From the NCBI RefSeq assembly GCF_900107745.1, contig NZ_FNRO01000027.1:1-64000 (forward strand): 64,000 bases of DNA, written 5' to 3'. Position 1 is the first letter of the stretch, and the number at the start of each line of letters is the position of its first letter. Below are positions 45,705 to 53,919 of this stretch, piece by piece. The DNA comes from Variovorax sp. YR216 (GTDB lineage Bacteria; Pseudomonadota; Gammaproteobacteria; Burkholderiales; Burkholderiaceae_C). A model generated the notes under the pieces. That model did not search any database and was not told where the DNA came from. It saw nothing but the letters and a program-made list of their open reading frames with translations. A program made the translations under genes and the position numbers.

Positions 45705-46718
45705 ATGGCCCGCATGACGATGGTTCAGGCCCTGCGCTCGGCGATGGACGTGATGCTCGAGCGCGACCCGAACGTCGTGATCTATGGGCAGGACGTCGGC
45801 TACTTCGGCGGCGTGTTCCGTTGCACCGAAGGGCTGCAGGCGAAATACGGGCGCTCGCGCGTCTTCGATGCGCCGATCTCCGAGGGCGGCATCGTCGGCT
45901 CGGCGATCGGCATGGCCGCCTATGGCCTGCGTCCGGTGGTCGAGGTGCAGTTCGCGGACTACTTCTATCCGGCCTCGGACCAGATCGTTTCGGAGGCGGC
46001 GCGGCTGCGCTACCGCTCGGCCGGCGACTTCTCAGCGCCCATCACGATCCGCATGCCCTGCGGCGGCGGCATCTACGGCGGGCAGACGCACAGCCAGAGC
46101 CCGGAGGCGCTGTTCACGCATGTCTGCGGCCTGCGCACCGTGATGCCGAGCAATCCCTACGATGCCAAGGGCCTGCTGATCGCGTCGATCGAGAACGACG
46201 ACCCGGTCATCTTTCTGGAACCCAAGCGGCTGTACAACGGGCCGTTCGACGGCCATCACGATCGACCGCTGGTGCCCTGGTCGCAGCACGCATTGGGCGA
46301 GGTGCCCGAAGGGCACTACACGGTGCCACTCGACACGTCCAAGGTGTTCCGAACCGGCGCCGACCTGACGGTGCTGGCCTACGGGACGATGGTGTTCGTC
46401 TGCGAAGCGGCGGCGGCCGAGAGCGGCGTCGATGCCGAGATCATCGATCTGCGCAGCATCTGGCCGCTGGACCTGCCGGCGATCATCGCCTCGGTGAAGA
46501 AGACGGGTCGCTGTGTCGTCGTGCACGAAGCGACGCGCACCAGCGGCTTCGGTGCCGAACTCGTGGCGCTGGTGCAGGAGCATTGCTTCTATCACCTGGA
46601 AGCGCCCGTCGAACGCGTGACCGGCTGGGACACCCCGTATCCGCATGCGCTCGAATGGGCCTATTTCCCCGGGCCGGCGCGCGTGGCTGCGGCTTTCCGG
46701 CGAGCGATGGAGACCTGA
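45705..46718 (+). CDS. bkdA2: 2-oxoacid (branched-chain) dehydrogenase E1 beta subunit
   Basis: 337 aa, family length. GQDVGYFGGVFRCTEGL near the N-terminus, PISEGGIVGSAIGMAAYGLRPV, and the C-terminal transketolase domain DLRSIWPLDLPAI and RTSGFGAELVALVQE. Pairs with the E1 alpha subunit 17 bases upstream. The FR-TEGL pattern fits the branched-chain rather than the pyruvate enzyme, although acetoin-type E1 cannot be excluded. Confidence 0.9.
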   Translation: MARMTMVQALRSAMDVMLERDPNVVIYGQDVGYFGGVFRCTEGLQAKYGRSRVFDAPISEGGIVGSAIGMAAYGLRPVVEVQFADYFYPASDQIVSEAARLRYRSAGDFSAPITIRMPCGGGIYGGQTHSQSPEALFTHVCGLRTVMPSNPYDAKGLLIASIENDDPVIFLEPKRLYNGPFDGHHDRPLVPWSQHALGEVPEGHYTVPLDTSKVFRTGADLTVLAYGTMVFVCEAAAAESGVDAEIIDLRSIWPLDLPAIIASVKKTGRCVVVHEATRTSGFGAELVALVQEHCFYHLEAPVERVTGWDTPYPHALEWAYFPGPARVAAAFRRAMET

Positions 46719-46719
46719 C

Positions 46720-47976
46720 ATGTCCGGCAGCATCCATGTGATCAAGGTGCCCGACGTGGGCGAAGGCATCGCCGAAGTCGAGCTCGTGGCCTGGCACGTC
46801 GAGCCGGGCGATGCGGTCGTCGAGGACCAGGGGCTGGCCGACGTGATGACCGACAAGGCCAATGTCGAGATCCCTTCGCCGGTCGCCGGCCGCGTGATCG
46901 CGCTTGGTGGAGAGGTCGGACAGATCCTGGCCGTCGGCTCCGAACTGATCCGTATCGAGCGCTCGCGTGACGATGCGGGGGCGCCCGCGCCCACGCGCGC
47001 GGCCTCGCCACCCCCGCCCGTGGAGCGCGTGGCAGTGCCGAACGCGCCGGCGACAGCGTCGGCGCGACCGGCGCCGTCGTCCACGCGGGCCGCGGAGGAT
47101 CGTCCGATTGCCTCGCCGGCGGTGCGCCGGCGGGCCTGGGAGCTCGGCGTGGATCTGAAGGACGTCGTGCCGAGCGGAACCGCCGGCCGCATCGTGCACG
47201 CCGATCTCGACGCCCACTTCGCCGCGCATGGCGGCCGCCCGGCGGACCGTGCGCCCGGCGCAGCGAACGCCGAACGCGACGACGAGCAGGCCATCCCCGT
47301 CATCGGCCTGCGCCGTCGCATCGCGTTGCAGATGCAGGAATCCAAGCGGCGCATCCCACATTTCAGCTACGTCGAGGAGGTCGACGTCACCGAGCTCGAG
47401 GCCCTCCGATCGGCGCTCAACGCGAAGTGGACCTCAGAGCGCGGGCGCCTGACCCTGCTGCCTCTGCTGATGCGGGCGACGGTGCTCGCGGTGCGCGAGT
47501 TCCCGCAGATCAATGCCCGCTTCGACGATGAAGCTGGCGTCGTCACACGTCACGGCGCAGTGCACATCGGCGTCGCGACGCAGACGCCGAACGGGCTGGT
47601 CGTGCCGGTGGTCCGGCACGTCGAGGCGCGCGATCTGTGGGCCGTGGCCGCCGAAATGGCGCGCCTGGTCGACGCTGCGAGGGCAGGCCGGGCGACGCGC
47701 GCGGAACTGAGTGGCTCGACGATCACCCTCAGCAGCCTCGGCGCGCTCGGTGGCATTGCGTCGACCCCGGTGATCAACCGGCCCGAGGTGGCCATCGTCG
47801 CGGTCAACCGGATCGTGGACCGTCCGGTGTTGCGCGGCGGCGCCATCGTGTCGCGCCGGATGATGAATCTGTCGTCCTCGTTCGACCACCGGGTCGTCGA
47901 CGGCATGGATGCCGCGCGGTTCGTACAGGCGATGCGCGCATTCATCGAAACCCCGGCGCTGCTGTTCGTCGAGTAG
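46720..47976 (+). CDS. bkdB: 2-oxoacid dehydrogenase E2, dihydrolipoamide acyltransferase
   Basis: 418 aa from ATG 46720. One lipoyl domain (residues 5-80) with the lipoylated Lys in MTDKANVEI, an Ala/Pro linker, a peripheral subunit-binding domain (about 126-162, SPAVRRRAWELGVDL) and the catalytic domain with active-site His-Asp in SSFDHRVVDGMDAA near the C-terminus. Starts one base after the E1 beta stop. No E3 (lipoamide dehydrogenase) gene follows, so a shared E3 from elsewhere is needed. Confidence 0.92.
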   Translation: MSGSIHVIKVPDVGEGIAEVELVAWHVEPGDAVVEDQGLADVMTDKANVEIPSPVAGRVIALGGEVGQILAVGSELIRIERSRDDAGAPAPTRAASPPPPVERVAVPNAPATASARPAPSSTRAAEDRPIASPAVRRRAWELGVDLKDVVPSGTAGRIVHADLDAHFAAHGGRPADRAPGAANAERDDEQAIPVIGLRRRIALQMQESKRRIPHFSYVEEVDVTELEALRSALNAKWTSERGRLTLLPLLMRATVLAVREFPQINARFDDEAGVVTRHGAVHIGVATQTPNGLVVPVVRHVEARDLWAVAAEMARLVDAARAGRATRAELSGSTITLSSLGALGGIASTPVINRPEVAIVAVNRIVDRPVLRGGAIVSRRMMNLSSSFDHRVVDGMDAARFVQAMRAFIETPALLFVE

Positions 47977-48194
47977 CGGCGACGACACCGGCCGGTGACC
48001 TCCGCGCGCCCGGCGCTGACGAGTTGAGCAAGCTCGCCGGGCACCTGGCGCCATGGGCATCACGCGGCCGCGCATCCATAACACACGGAGACAAGAATGC
48101 CGATGCTGGTCGCGACCCGTTCATAGACCGTCACGCCGCGCTTTGGCGTACTCCACCACGGCCTGCGTGCTTCGGACCGGCGCAAGGCCAACCG

Positions 48195-48527
48195 TCAGGA
48201 GCCGCCACTCTTCAAACTGCGTAGTTGCTCCTCCGCATGGTCGAGGGCCTTGCGCAGGTCCTGTATCTCGTGCTCCAACCTGTTGATGTTCGCCGCGCGG
48301 CTCTGCTCCGGGGGGAGGATGTCACAGCGGGCTTGCAGCGCGGCCAATGTCTCTGCAAGTTGTTGGCGACGCAGCATTTGGCCTTTGGAGCGGGCGAGTT
48401 CCATGTCCCGCTCGATGGCTGCTTCTTCGGCTTTGCATTCAGTGCTGTCCGTGCGGCCCGCGGGCTGGGCGATGGCGGGGAGTGTCAGCGCCAGCGCGAT
48501 GATGAGCAATAAAGGGTTCACGCGCAT
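48195..48527 (-). CDS. DUF1090-like small periplasmic protein
   Basis: 110 aa. Signal peptide at residues 1-20 (LLLIIALALTLPAIA-Q). The mature part is helical with Cys31 in TECKAEEAAIERDMELARS and Cys68 in LQARCDILP, followed by a coiled coil HEIQDLRKALDHAEEQLRSL. The two spaced Cys and the helix pattern fit DUF1090 (YqjC-like). Function unknown. Ribosome site weak. Confidence 0.7.
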   Translation of the reverse strand: MRVNPLLLIIALALTLPAIAQPAGRTDSTECKAEEAAIERDMELARSKGQMLRRQQLAETLAALQARCDILPPEQSRAANINRLEHEIQDLRKALDHAEEQLRSLKSGGS

Positions 48528-48778
48528 TTTGATACTGCAAGGAAGTAGACGTCGAACATGCCGGCTCGAAATCGCTGACGCTGACGAAGGCATGGGAAAA
48601 CACGTTGGCTCCTGAGGCAATTTGCAGGTCAACTTCGACGGTCCGCTGAAGGCCGACCTCGGTCCGCCAATCCGGTCGGTCAACGGTATTCGATGATGAG
48701 CTTCCAGGGATGATTTTGGGAAGCAGCCGCTTGGTCGGCATGCGAACGGAAGCACACGAGAACCGTGTGTACCCGTTC

Positions 48779-49315
48779 CTAGCGTCGAGCAATGTCCTTC
48801 ACGATTTCGTCGGAGATGCTACGAATCTGGTTCTCCGTCATGGGCGCAAATACGCCCTGCATGGCCGACGACGTCGTCGCGTACTTTCGCGTGCCCATGG
48901 GCGTTGCACCCGGGAGTTCGGAAAATGAAACATCGGCATCGATGTAGGCGTTGCCCGTCATGATGCCGGCAGCGACACGGGCACCGCGCGTGATGTATCG
49001 ATAGTCGTTAATGTTGACCGTGACCAATGTCGAGGGCTCGGTCGCCGATGCAACGGCTGTGTCGGTGGGGGCCCGCGTCATGCCCGCAGCCGCGGTGGCC
49101 TCGGTCATGCCGACTCGCCATTCGTTGCGGAACTGTTCCCAGTCCTTCGAGGCCGCCAGTTCCTTGCTCGCCCGGACGTCTAGCGTCACTCGCTTGGCTG
49201 CTGCAGGCGAGAGAGCGAACTTCTGCTCGGTGCCGCCTTGGCGCTGCACGTTCGCCGCGCAGCCCGTGAGGACCAGAATCGTCGAGAGGAAAGCTAGTTT
49301 CAGCGGTTGATACAT
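48779..49315 (-). CDS. Lipoprotein of unknown function
   Basis: 178 aa from ATG 49315. Lipobox LTG-Cys19. The mature protein reads ALSPAAAKRVTLDV, then a charged helix KDWEQFRNEWRVGM, VTVNINDYRYITRGARVAAGIMTGNAYIDADVSF and an end with ENQIRSISDEIVKDI. The order resembles DUF4410-type lipoproteins, with a Gly-rich strand mid-protein, but the match is loose. Likely in the outer membrane. Confidence 0.65.
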   Translation of the reverse strand: MYQPLKLAFLSTILVLTGCAANVQRQGGTEQKFALSPAAAKRVTLDVRASKELAASKDWEQFRNEWRVGMTEATAAAGMTRAPTDTAVASATEPSTLVTVNINDYRYITRGARVAAGIMTGNAYIDADVSFSELPGATPMGTRKYATTSSAMQGVFAPMTENQIRSISDEIVKDIARR

Positions 49316-49612
49316 TGAGGTTGCTTCGTGGGAGGAGGTCGATGGCGCCCCGATTCCGGCTACGTGCTGCGGCACCGGAGAAATTCAGGCGTGAGATGTG
49401 CGAGGCAATACTTGTGCGTGCCGTACGAATTGGTAGCGCGGCTGACGTCATTGGAATCTTCTTCGCCGGCCTATTGTGATTGGCACCTCAGTCAGTGCGC
49501 ACGCGCTCACGTGGTAGTGCGTTGCGAACCAGCTACGAACGTCTGGTCCTGAGCGAACTGAGTCGCACGTGGGACCTGCCGGCCCATCAGCGGCGGCAGC
49601 GGATGCCGATCT

Positions 49613-50623
49613 TCACGGGCAAAGGACCAGCTTGCCCTCGAGACCGCCGGCTTCCAGTCGGCGATGTGCCTCGGACACCTCGTCGAAGGTGATGCGGCCC
49701 GCTACGCGGGGCCGGATGGCCCCGCGGGCCAGCAAGCCGAAGAGCTGCTCGAGGTCCTCGCGGAACCAAGCGGGATGGAGGGCGCGCAGCAGGTTGATCG
49801 AGAAGAAGGCGGCGCGCCTACCGCCCGGCCGCCACCTCCACAAGTACAGGCGCGCGATCCACATCAGCATGGTGATCATGCGGCGCTGCGCCTGCACGCC
49901 TGCCGAGTACCCATAGGCGCACAGCAGGCCGCCGCGGCCGACAGCCGAGAAGGATCGGCGATAACTGTCCTCGCCGATGCCGTCGAAGACGACATCGAAC
50001 CCTCCAGGCACGACGCGCGTGAAGTCTTCGCCCTGGTAGTCGATCGGCGTGGCGCCGAGTTCGCGGATGAGCGGTGCATGCCGACCATGCGCAGCGCCCC
50101 ACAGCTCCACGCCGGCGAGTTGCCCGAGGACGAGCAATGCCTGGCCGACCGCGCCGGCGGCGCCATGCACGAGGACCCGCTGACCCCTTCGCACGTGGGC
50201 CGCGCGGTGAAGCAACTGGTACGCCGTCGTCCAACTCAGGATCAGCGCTGCTGCCTCCGAAGCGTCGACGCCCGCCGGCACGCGGGTGAGGCGGTCGGCC
50301 CGGATCGTGCGATAGGCCGCGTTCGAGCCGACAACCGTCATGTCGGCGACCCGATCGCCAACCCGGAAGTCATTCACCGCTGCGCCGACCAAGTCAATTT
50401 CACCGACAAAGTCATAACCCAGCGCGAACGGCGGCCGGCGTTGCGACGTCTGCGGGTAGAGATGACGCCGAATCAGGACATCGGTGTACTCGAGCCCAGA
50501 GGCGAGCACGCGGACCCGCACCTCACCCCTGCCCGGCACTGGCAGGGGGGCGTCCACCACCTCGAGCGCTTCGGGACCGCCGAAGCCGCTCACCTGGACG
50601 ACTCGGTTGCGCAATTCATTCAT
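49613..50623 (-). CDS. Medium-chain dehydrogenase/reductase, quinone oxidoreductase-like
   Basis: 336 aa. VVQVSGFGGPEALEVVDAPLPVPGRGEVRVRV start, LGYDFVGEIDLVG, nucleotide motif VHGAAGAVGQALLVLGQLAG (about residues 150-169), FDGIGEDSYRRSFSAVGRGG and a VAGRITFDEVSEAHRRLEAG end. No zinc ligands, so an NADPH-dependent enone or quinone reductase is likely. Two FNR-type boxes lie within 340 bases upstream of its start. Confidence 0.85.
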   Translation of the reverse strand: MNELRNRVVQVSGFGGPEALEVVDAPLPVPGRGEVRVRVLASGLEYTDVLIRRHLYPQTSQRRPPFALGYDFVGEIDLVGAAVNDFRVGDRVADMTVVGSNAAYRTIRADRLTRVPAGVDASEAAALILSWTTAYQLLHRAAHVRRGQRVLVHGAAGAVGQALLVLGQLAGVELWGAAHGRHAPLIRELGATPIDYQGEDFTRVVPGGFDVVFDGIGEDSYRRSFSAVGRGGLLCAYGYSAGVQAQRRMITMLMWIARLYLWRWRPGGRRAAFFSINLLRALHPAWFREDLEQLFGLLARGAIRPRVAGRITFDEVSEAHRRLEAGGLEGKLVLCP

Positions 50624-50785
50624 GAAGGCACTCCCTTCGGGTCACGCGTGCCGCTCCCCTCACAACGGGATGCTGTCGACGACCCGCGGAGGGCGATTCC
50701 GGCTCGGGGGCTGAGCAGCGACTGGCGTGTTGACCGGGCCGCATCGCGTACCGTCGCAATATAGGCGGACGGACAGCAGGGCGTT

Positions 50786-50799
50786 TTGACCTCTATCAA
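50786..50799. promoter_or_regulatory. FNR/ANR/DNR-type box, one mismatch
   Basis: TTGACCTCTATCAA, differing from TTGAT-N4-ATCAA only in the fifth base; TTGAC half-sites are used by DNR/FNR relatives. It lies 163 bases upstream of the minus-strand MDR reductase start at 50623. Confidence 0.45.
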
Positions 50800-50841
50800 A
50801 GCTTTGTGAACGTCGATGTATCACATGGGAGCAAACAACAA

Positions 50842-50916
50842 GGCAACCGTGACACACCGTCCAACATCCTCGCCGACCGCCTGAAGCGTCTCGCGGAGGC
50901 AGGCGTTGCACGACAT
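50842..50916 (+). pseudogene. HxlR-family HTH regulator, recognition-helix fragment
   Basis: Residues TPSNILADRLKRLAEAGVAR match the core of the HxlR winged helix (S/T-NILADRLKRL-EAG-V). Nothing of the flanking domain is seen on either side, in any frame. A scrap of a lost regulator gene. Confidence 0.5.
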
Positions 50917-50941
50917 TCTGGGATGGCTGGGCCGCGAGGCC

Positions 50942-50955
50942 TTGATTGCGATCAA
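50942..50955. promoter_or_regulatory. FNR/ANR/DNR-type box, perfect palindrome
   Basis: TTGATTGCGATCAA matches TTGAT-N4-ATCAA exactly and extends to 8-base arms GCCTTGAT/ATCAAGGC (50939-50958). Lies between the MDR reductase start and the end of the ferredoxin-cyclase-globin gene. Confidence 0.5.
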
Positions 50956-51078
50956 GGCCCGAGACCTGAGGTCGACGCCGGCTTCGAGCCATGGCTTGCC
51001 ACCCAATCCTTGAAGTAGCTCAAGGAATAGGCCTGTTCAACCGATGTAACAGCGCGCAAGCTCGTTGCCTGCCTGCCG

Positions 51079-52404
51079 TTATTCAGAGTGCCATGCCGCT
51101 ACCGGCCCTCTCATCGATTCGATGATCATGTCGATCGTTTCCGCCCAGGCCTTCTCGACCTGCGCCGTGTACCTCTCATCGAGAATCCCACGTGCCGACT
51201 CGAGAAACGCTTGCCGAAAGGCCGGGTAGTACTCGGCCGCGACACCGTAGCCATCATGTCGCCGTCCGAGATCTCGCAGGCCGAGCGCCATGATCTCGGG
51301 GCGGCTCATCGCGTGCACGAGAAATTGCATCATGTGAGAGAGCATCTGGCCCTGGCTGTCCATGTCGCCACGGAAAAGTCCTTCCGCCGCAGGAGCCAGC
51401 GCGAACAAACGTCGATAAAGATCCTGCGTAAAGCGCTTCTGATGTTGCAGGAGAACGCCGATCGTCGACTGGACCAGCAAGACGGAGTCCGGCGCGTCAA
51501 AGCCGATGGCTTCCACGAGTTGGAACGCGCCGCGCCTACCCTTCAATACGGCTTGTGCTTTGCGCACCTTCACGGGCGCCTGCGGAACTTGATTGAACAG
51601 AACCTCCGACATCAGGAATCTCGTACCAAGCGTTTTGTTCGCATCCTGGATGCGGCTGGCGATGTTTATCGCATCACCGACTACCGTGAACTGCCGGTGA
51701 TCCGGATGCCCCATCATGCCAACGATGAGAGGGCCAAAATGCGCTCCGACGCCGATCTCGAGCGTCGTTCCGAATTCGTCGGACAACTCCGCATTGAGAT
51801 CGTTCAGCGCTGCGAGCATGCCCAAGCCGGCTCGAATCGTGTCGAGACAACTCTTCTCGGGCGGATCGCCGCCAACACCGAACAGCCCAACGATCTGGTC
51901 GCCGACATACTGATAGATGACACCGTTGTTGATCAGAATCGCGTCGCCGACCGCCTTGAAGAAACGATTGAGGATATGCACCACGTCGAAGGCGAGGTGC
52001 GCTTCGACCAAGGGCGTGAAGTCGCGGATGTCGCTGAACAGGATGGCGAGCGTTCGCTCCTGCGACGGCGCGACCGACGCTTCTTCCACCTGCAGGCACG
52101 ACACGTCCGAGTGGGTCCTGATCAGCCGTTCGAGGCTCACGTCCCCGCTGACGCTCGTCTGACACGCCAGGCGCGTGAACCCATCCCAGCGAAGCGCGCT
52201 GGCCACCTCGACCTCGCGCGGCGTGCGCGCCGAGACGTTCTGAATCCCGTCACAGATGCGGACGCGGCAAGTCGTGCAGCGCCCGTGTCCGCCGCATGCC
52301 CGAACGTGCGGGATTTTGTGCGCGATCGACACGTCGAGGATGGTCATGGTGGGATCGGCGACCGGCATCGCCCTGTCTTCGCCCACGTATACGATTGTCG
52401 TCAT
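51079..52404 (-). CDS. Ferredoxin - class III cyclase - globin fusion
   Basis: 441 aa, soluble. Residues 1-95: plant-type 2Fe-2S ferredoxin (ligands C37, C43, C46, C81). Residues 115-285: class III cyclase with metal Asp125 and Asp169, Asn247 and Arg251; the purine-reading Lys position is Gln165, Asp244 kept. Residues 305-435: globin domain with Tyr330 at the B10-like position (FTQDLYRRLF), LFRGDMDSQG, and proximal His383 in LGRRHDGYGV. It joins a redox centre, a heme gas sensor and a cyclic nucleotide output. Downstream of the split phosphotransferase genes on the same strand, 258 bases after them. No strong ribosome site at the ATG. Confidence 0.88.
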   Translation of the reverse strand: MTTIVYVGEDRAMPVADPTMTILDVSIAHKIPHVRACGGHGRCTTCRVRICDGIQNVSARTPREVEVASALRWDGFTRLACQTSVSGDVSLERLIRTHSDVSCLQVEEASVAPSQERTLAILFSDIRDFTPLVEAHLAFDVVHILNRFFKAVGDAILINNGVIYQYVGDQIVGLFGVGGDPPEKSCLDTIRAGLGMLAALNDLNAELSDEFGTTLEIGVGAHFGPLIVGMMGHPDHRQFTVVGDAINIASRIQDANKTLGTRFLMSEVLFNQVPQAPVKVRKAQAVLKGRRGAFQLVEAIGFDAPDSVLLVQSTIGVLLQHQKRFTQDLYRRLFALAPAAEGLFRGDMDSQGQMLSHMMQFLVHAMSRPEIMALGLRDLGRRHDGYGVAAEYYPAFRQAFLESARGILDERYTAQVEKAWAETIDMIIESMRGPVAAWHSE

Positions 52405-52662
52405 ATAAAGCTGGGCACTCGAACGATGCCAAGGCGATCACGAGGCCCGAGGGTCATGATGCTGATCGAGGGCGCGCAGAGCGCCCGACGCAAGTCTAGG
52501 CTCGACACCGCAGAAGTGGAAGATGGTGCAACCCTCACCGACCAGGCGAGCCACGGCGAGGCAATCGAGCACGCCTCCAGCCCGAACTACGCCAGCAACG
52601 TAGCTCACCAGAGCTGCCCGCTGAAGCGGGCGACAGCGCGCTGAGCGCGCACCTGCCTGGGC

Positions 52663-53919
52663 TCAGTCCTGTTCGGCCACGCGCAGCCTCTTCGCCAGCG
52701 CCTGCAAGAGCTTCCAGGCGATGGCACCGTTGCGTTCGATCAGCGGGCGGAACTCCCAGAAGGTCAGGCCGTAGCACACCAATTGGGTGGTGGCGACGAC
52801 GGTGGCCGAGCGCGGCCCGCCGTCGATCAACGCGATCTCGCCGAAATGGTCGCCCGGGCCCAGCGTGTTGATCGACACGCCCTTGCTCGACACCGCGGCC
52901 TCGCCCGATTCGATGATGAAGAACGCAGCCGCGCCCGAACCTTCGCGGATGACGGTCTCGCCCTGGGCGAAATGGCGCTGCTTCAGCAGCCGCGCAATCT
53001 GCTCGGTCTGGCGCCGGTCCAGGTCGACGAAGAAGCGCACACGCTGCAGAGCGCCCACCGGGTCGCGCGGCGGAGGGCTGGGCAATGTGGCCTCACTGCG
53101 CGACTGGCCGGTGGTCACGGCGCGGCATTGCAGCAGGTACAACGTGCCTTCCTGCATCGCCCATTCGATGTCGCGGCGCGGGCCGTAGGCCTTCTCGCAC
53201 TGCAGCGCCAGGCCGGCGAGCGACGCCAGCTGCGCATCGTCCAGGCACAACTGCGTCACCTGCGCCGCCGGCACCTGTTCTTCGAAGGTCCCGCCGTTGG
53301 GCAGCGAGCGCACGGCGATCCGCTTGCGTCCGGGCTTGCGTTCCAGCACCACGCCGGCGCGATCGAGGCGGAAGTGGTCGGGCACCACCAGGCCGGCAAC
53401 CACCGCTTCGCCCAGGCCCCAGCTGGCCTCGATCAGACGCTCGTCAGCGCCGGTGACCGGGTGTTCGGTGAACATGACACCGGCCACATCGGGACTGAGC
53501 AGCGTCTGCACCACCACGCCGACACTCGGCCTGGTGAACAGCCCCACCTTCTGGCGGTAGGTGATGGCCGAATCCGAATTGGCCGACCACCACACCTCGC
53601 GCACTGCGCCGGGCACATCGGCGGGCGTGTGCACATTGAGCACCGTCAGGTGCTGGCCCGCAAAGCTGGCTGCGGCGCCGTCTTCATCGACGGCCGAGGA
53701 GCGCACGGCGAACGGCGCCGGCAGCTCGGCAATTGCCGCTGCGAGCCTCTCGATGGCCTTCTCGTCGCCGCCGGCGACGGCCTCGACCAAGTCGCCCGAC
53801 AGCGCCACCCCTGGCGGCACCGCCAGGCCGTGATGCACGGCATTGCCGAGGCCCACCGCCTTGGAGCCGAAGAGCGCAGCGTCGCGCGCCTTCGCAAAAG
53901 GGACGACTTGCTGTTTCAC
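52663..53919 (-). CDS. PEP-synthase/PPDK-type ATP-binding domain fused to a cyclic nucleotide-binding domain
   Basis: 418 aa from a GTG overlapping the upstream stop by 4 bases. Residues 10-268 are a pyruvate/PEP-dikinase N-terminal ATP-binding domain: FGSKAVGLGNAV, VRSSAVDEDGAAASFAGQ, GVMFTEHPVTGADERLIEASWGLGE and DIEWAMQEGTLYLLQCRAV. Residues 295-410 form a CRP-type cNMP-binding domain with the phosphate cassette FGEIALIDGGPRSATV (Glu361, Arg370, Ser371 all present). No DNA-binding domain. The protein lacks the phosphohistidine swivel, which is on the upstream gene, so the two must assemble. ATP-driven phosphotransfer is probably gated by cAMP or cGMP. Confidence 0.88.
   Translation of the reverse strand: MKQQVVPFAKARDAALFGSKAVGLGNAVHHGLAVPPGVALSGDLVEAVAGGDEKAIERLAAAIAELPAPFAVRSSAVDEDGAAASFAGQHLTVLNVHTPADVPGAVREVWWSANSDSAITYRQKVGLFTRPSVGVVVQTLLSPDVAGVMFTEHPVTGADERLIEASWGLGEAVVAGLVVPDHFRLDRAGVVLERKPGRKRIAVRSLPNGGTFEEQVPAAQVTQLCLDDAQLASLAGLALQCEKAYGPRRDIEWAMQEGTLYLLQCRAVTTGQSRSEATLPSPPPRDPVGALQRVRFFVDLDRRQTEQIARLLKQRHFAQGETVIREGSGAAAFFIIESGEAAVSSKGVSINTLGPGDHFGEIALIDGGPRSATVVATTQLVCYGLTFWEFRPLIERNGAIAWKLLQALAKRLRVAEQD

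Noticed and set aside
50821-51006. Minus-strand frame with RSRALIAIKAS resembling a carboxymuconolactone decarboxylase
   Set aside because: Match is about ten residues and overlaps the HxlR scrap on the other strand; not enough to call.
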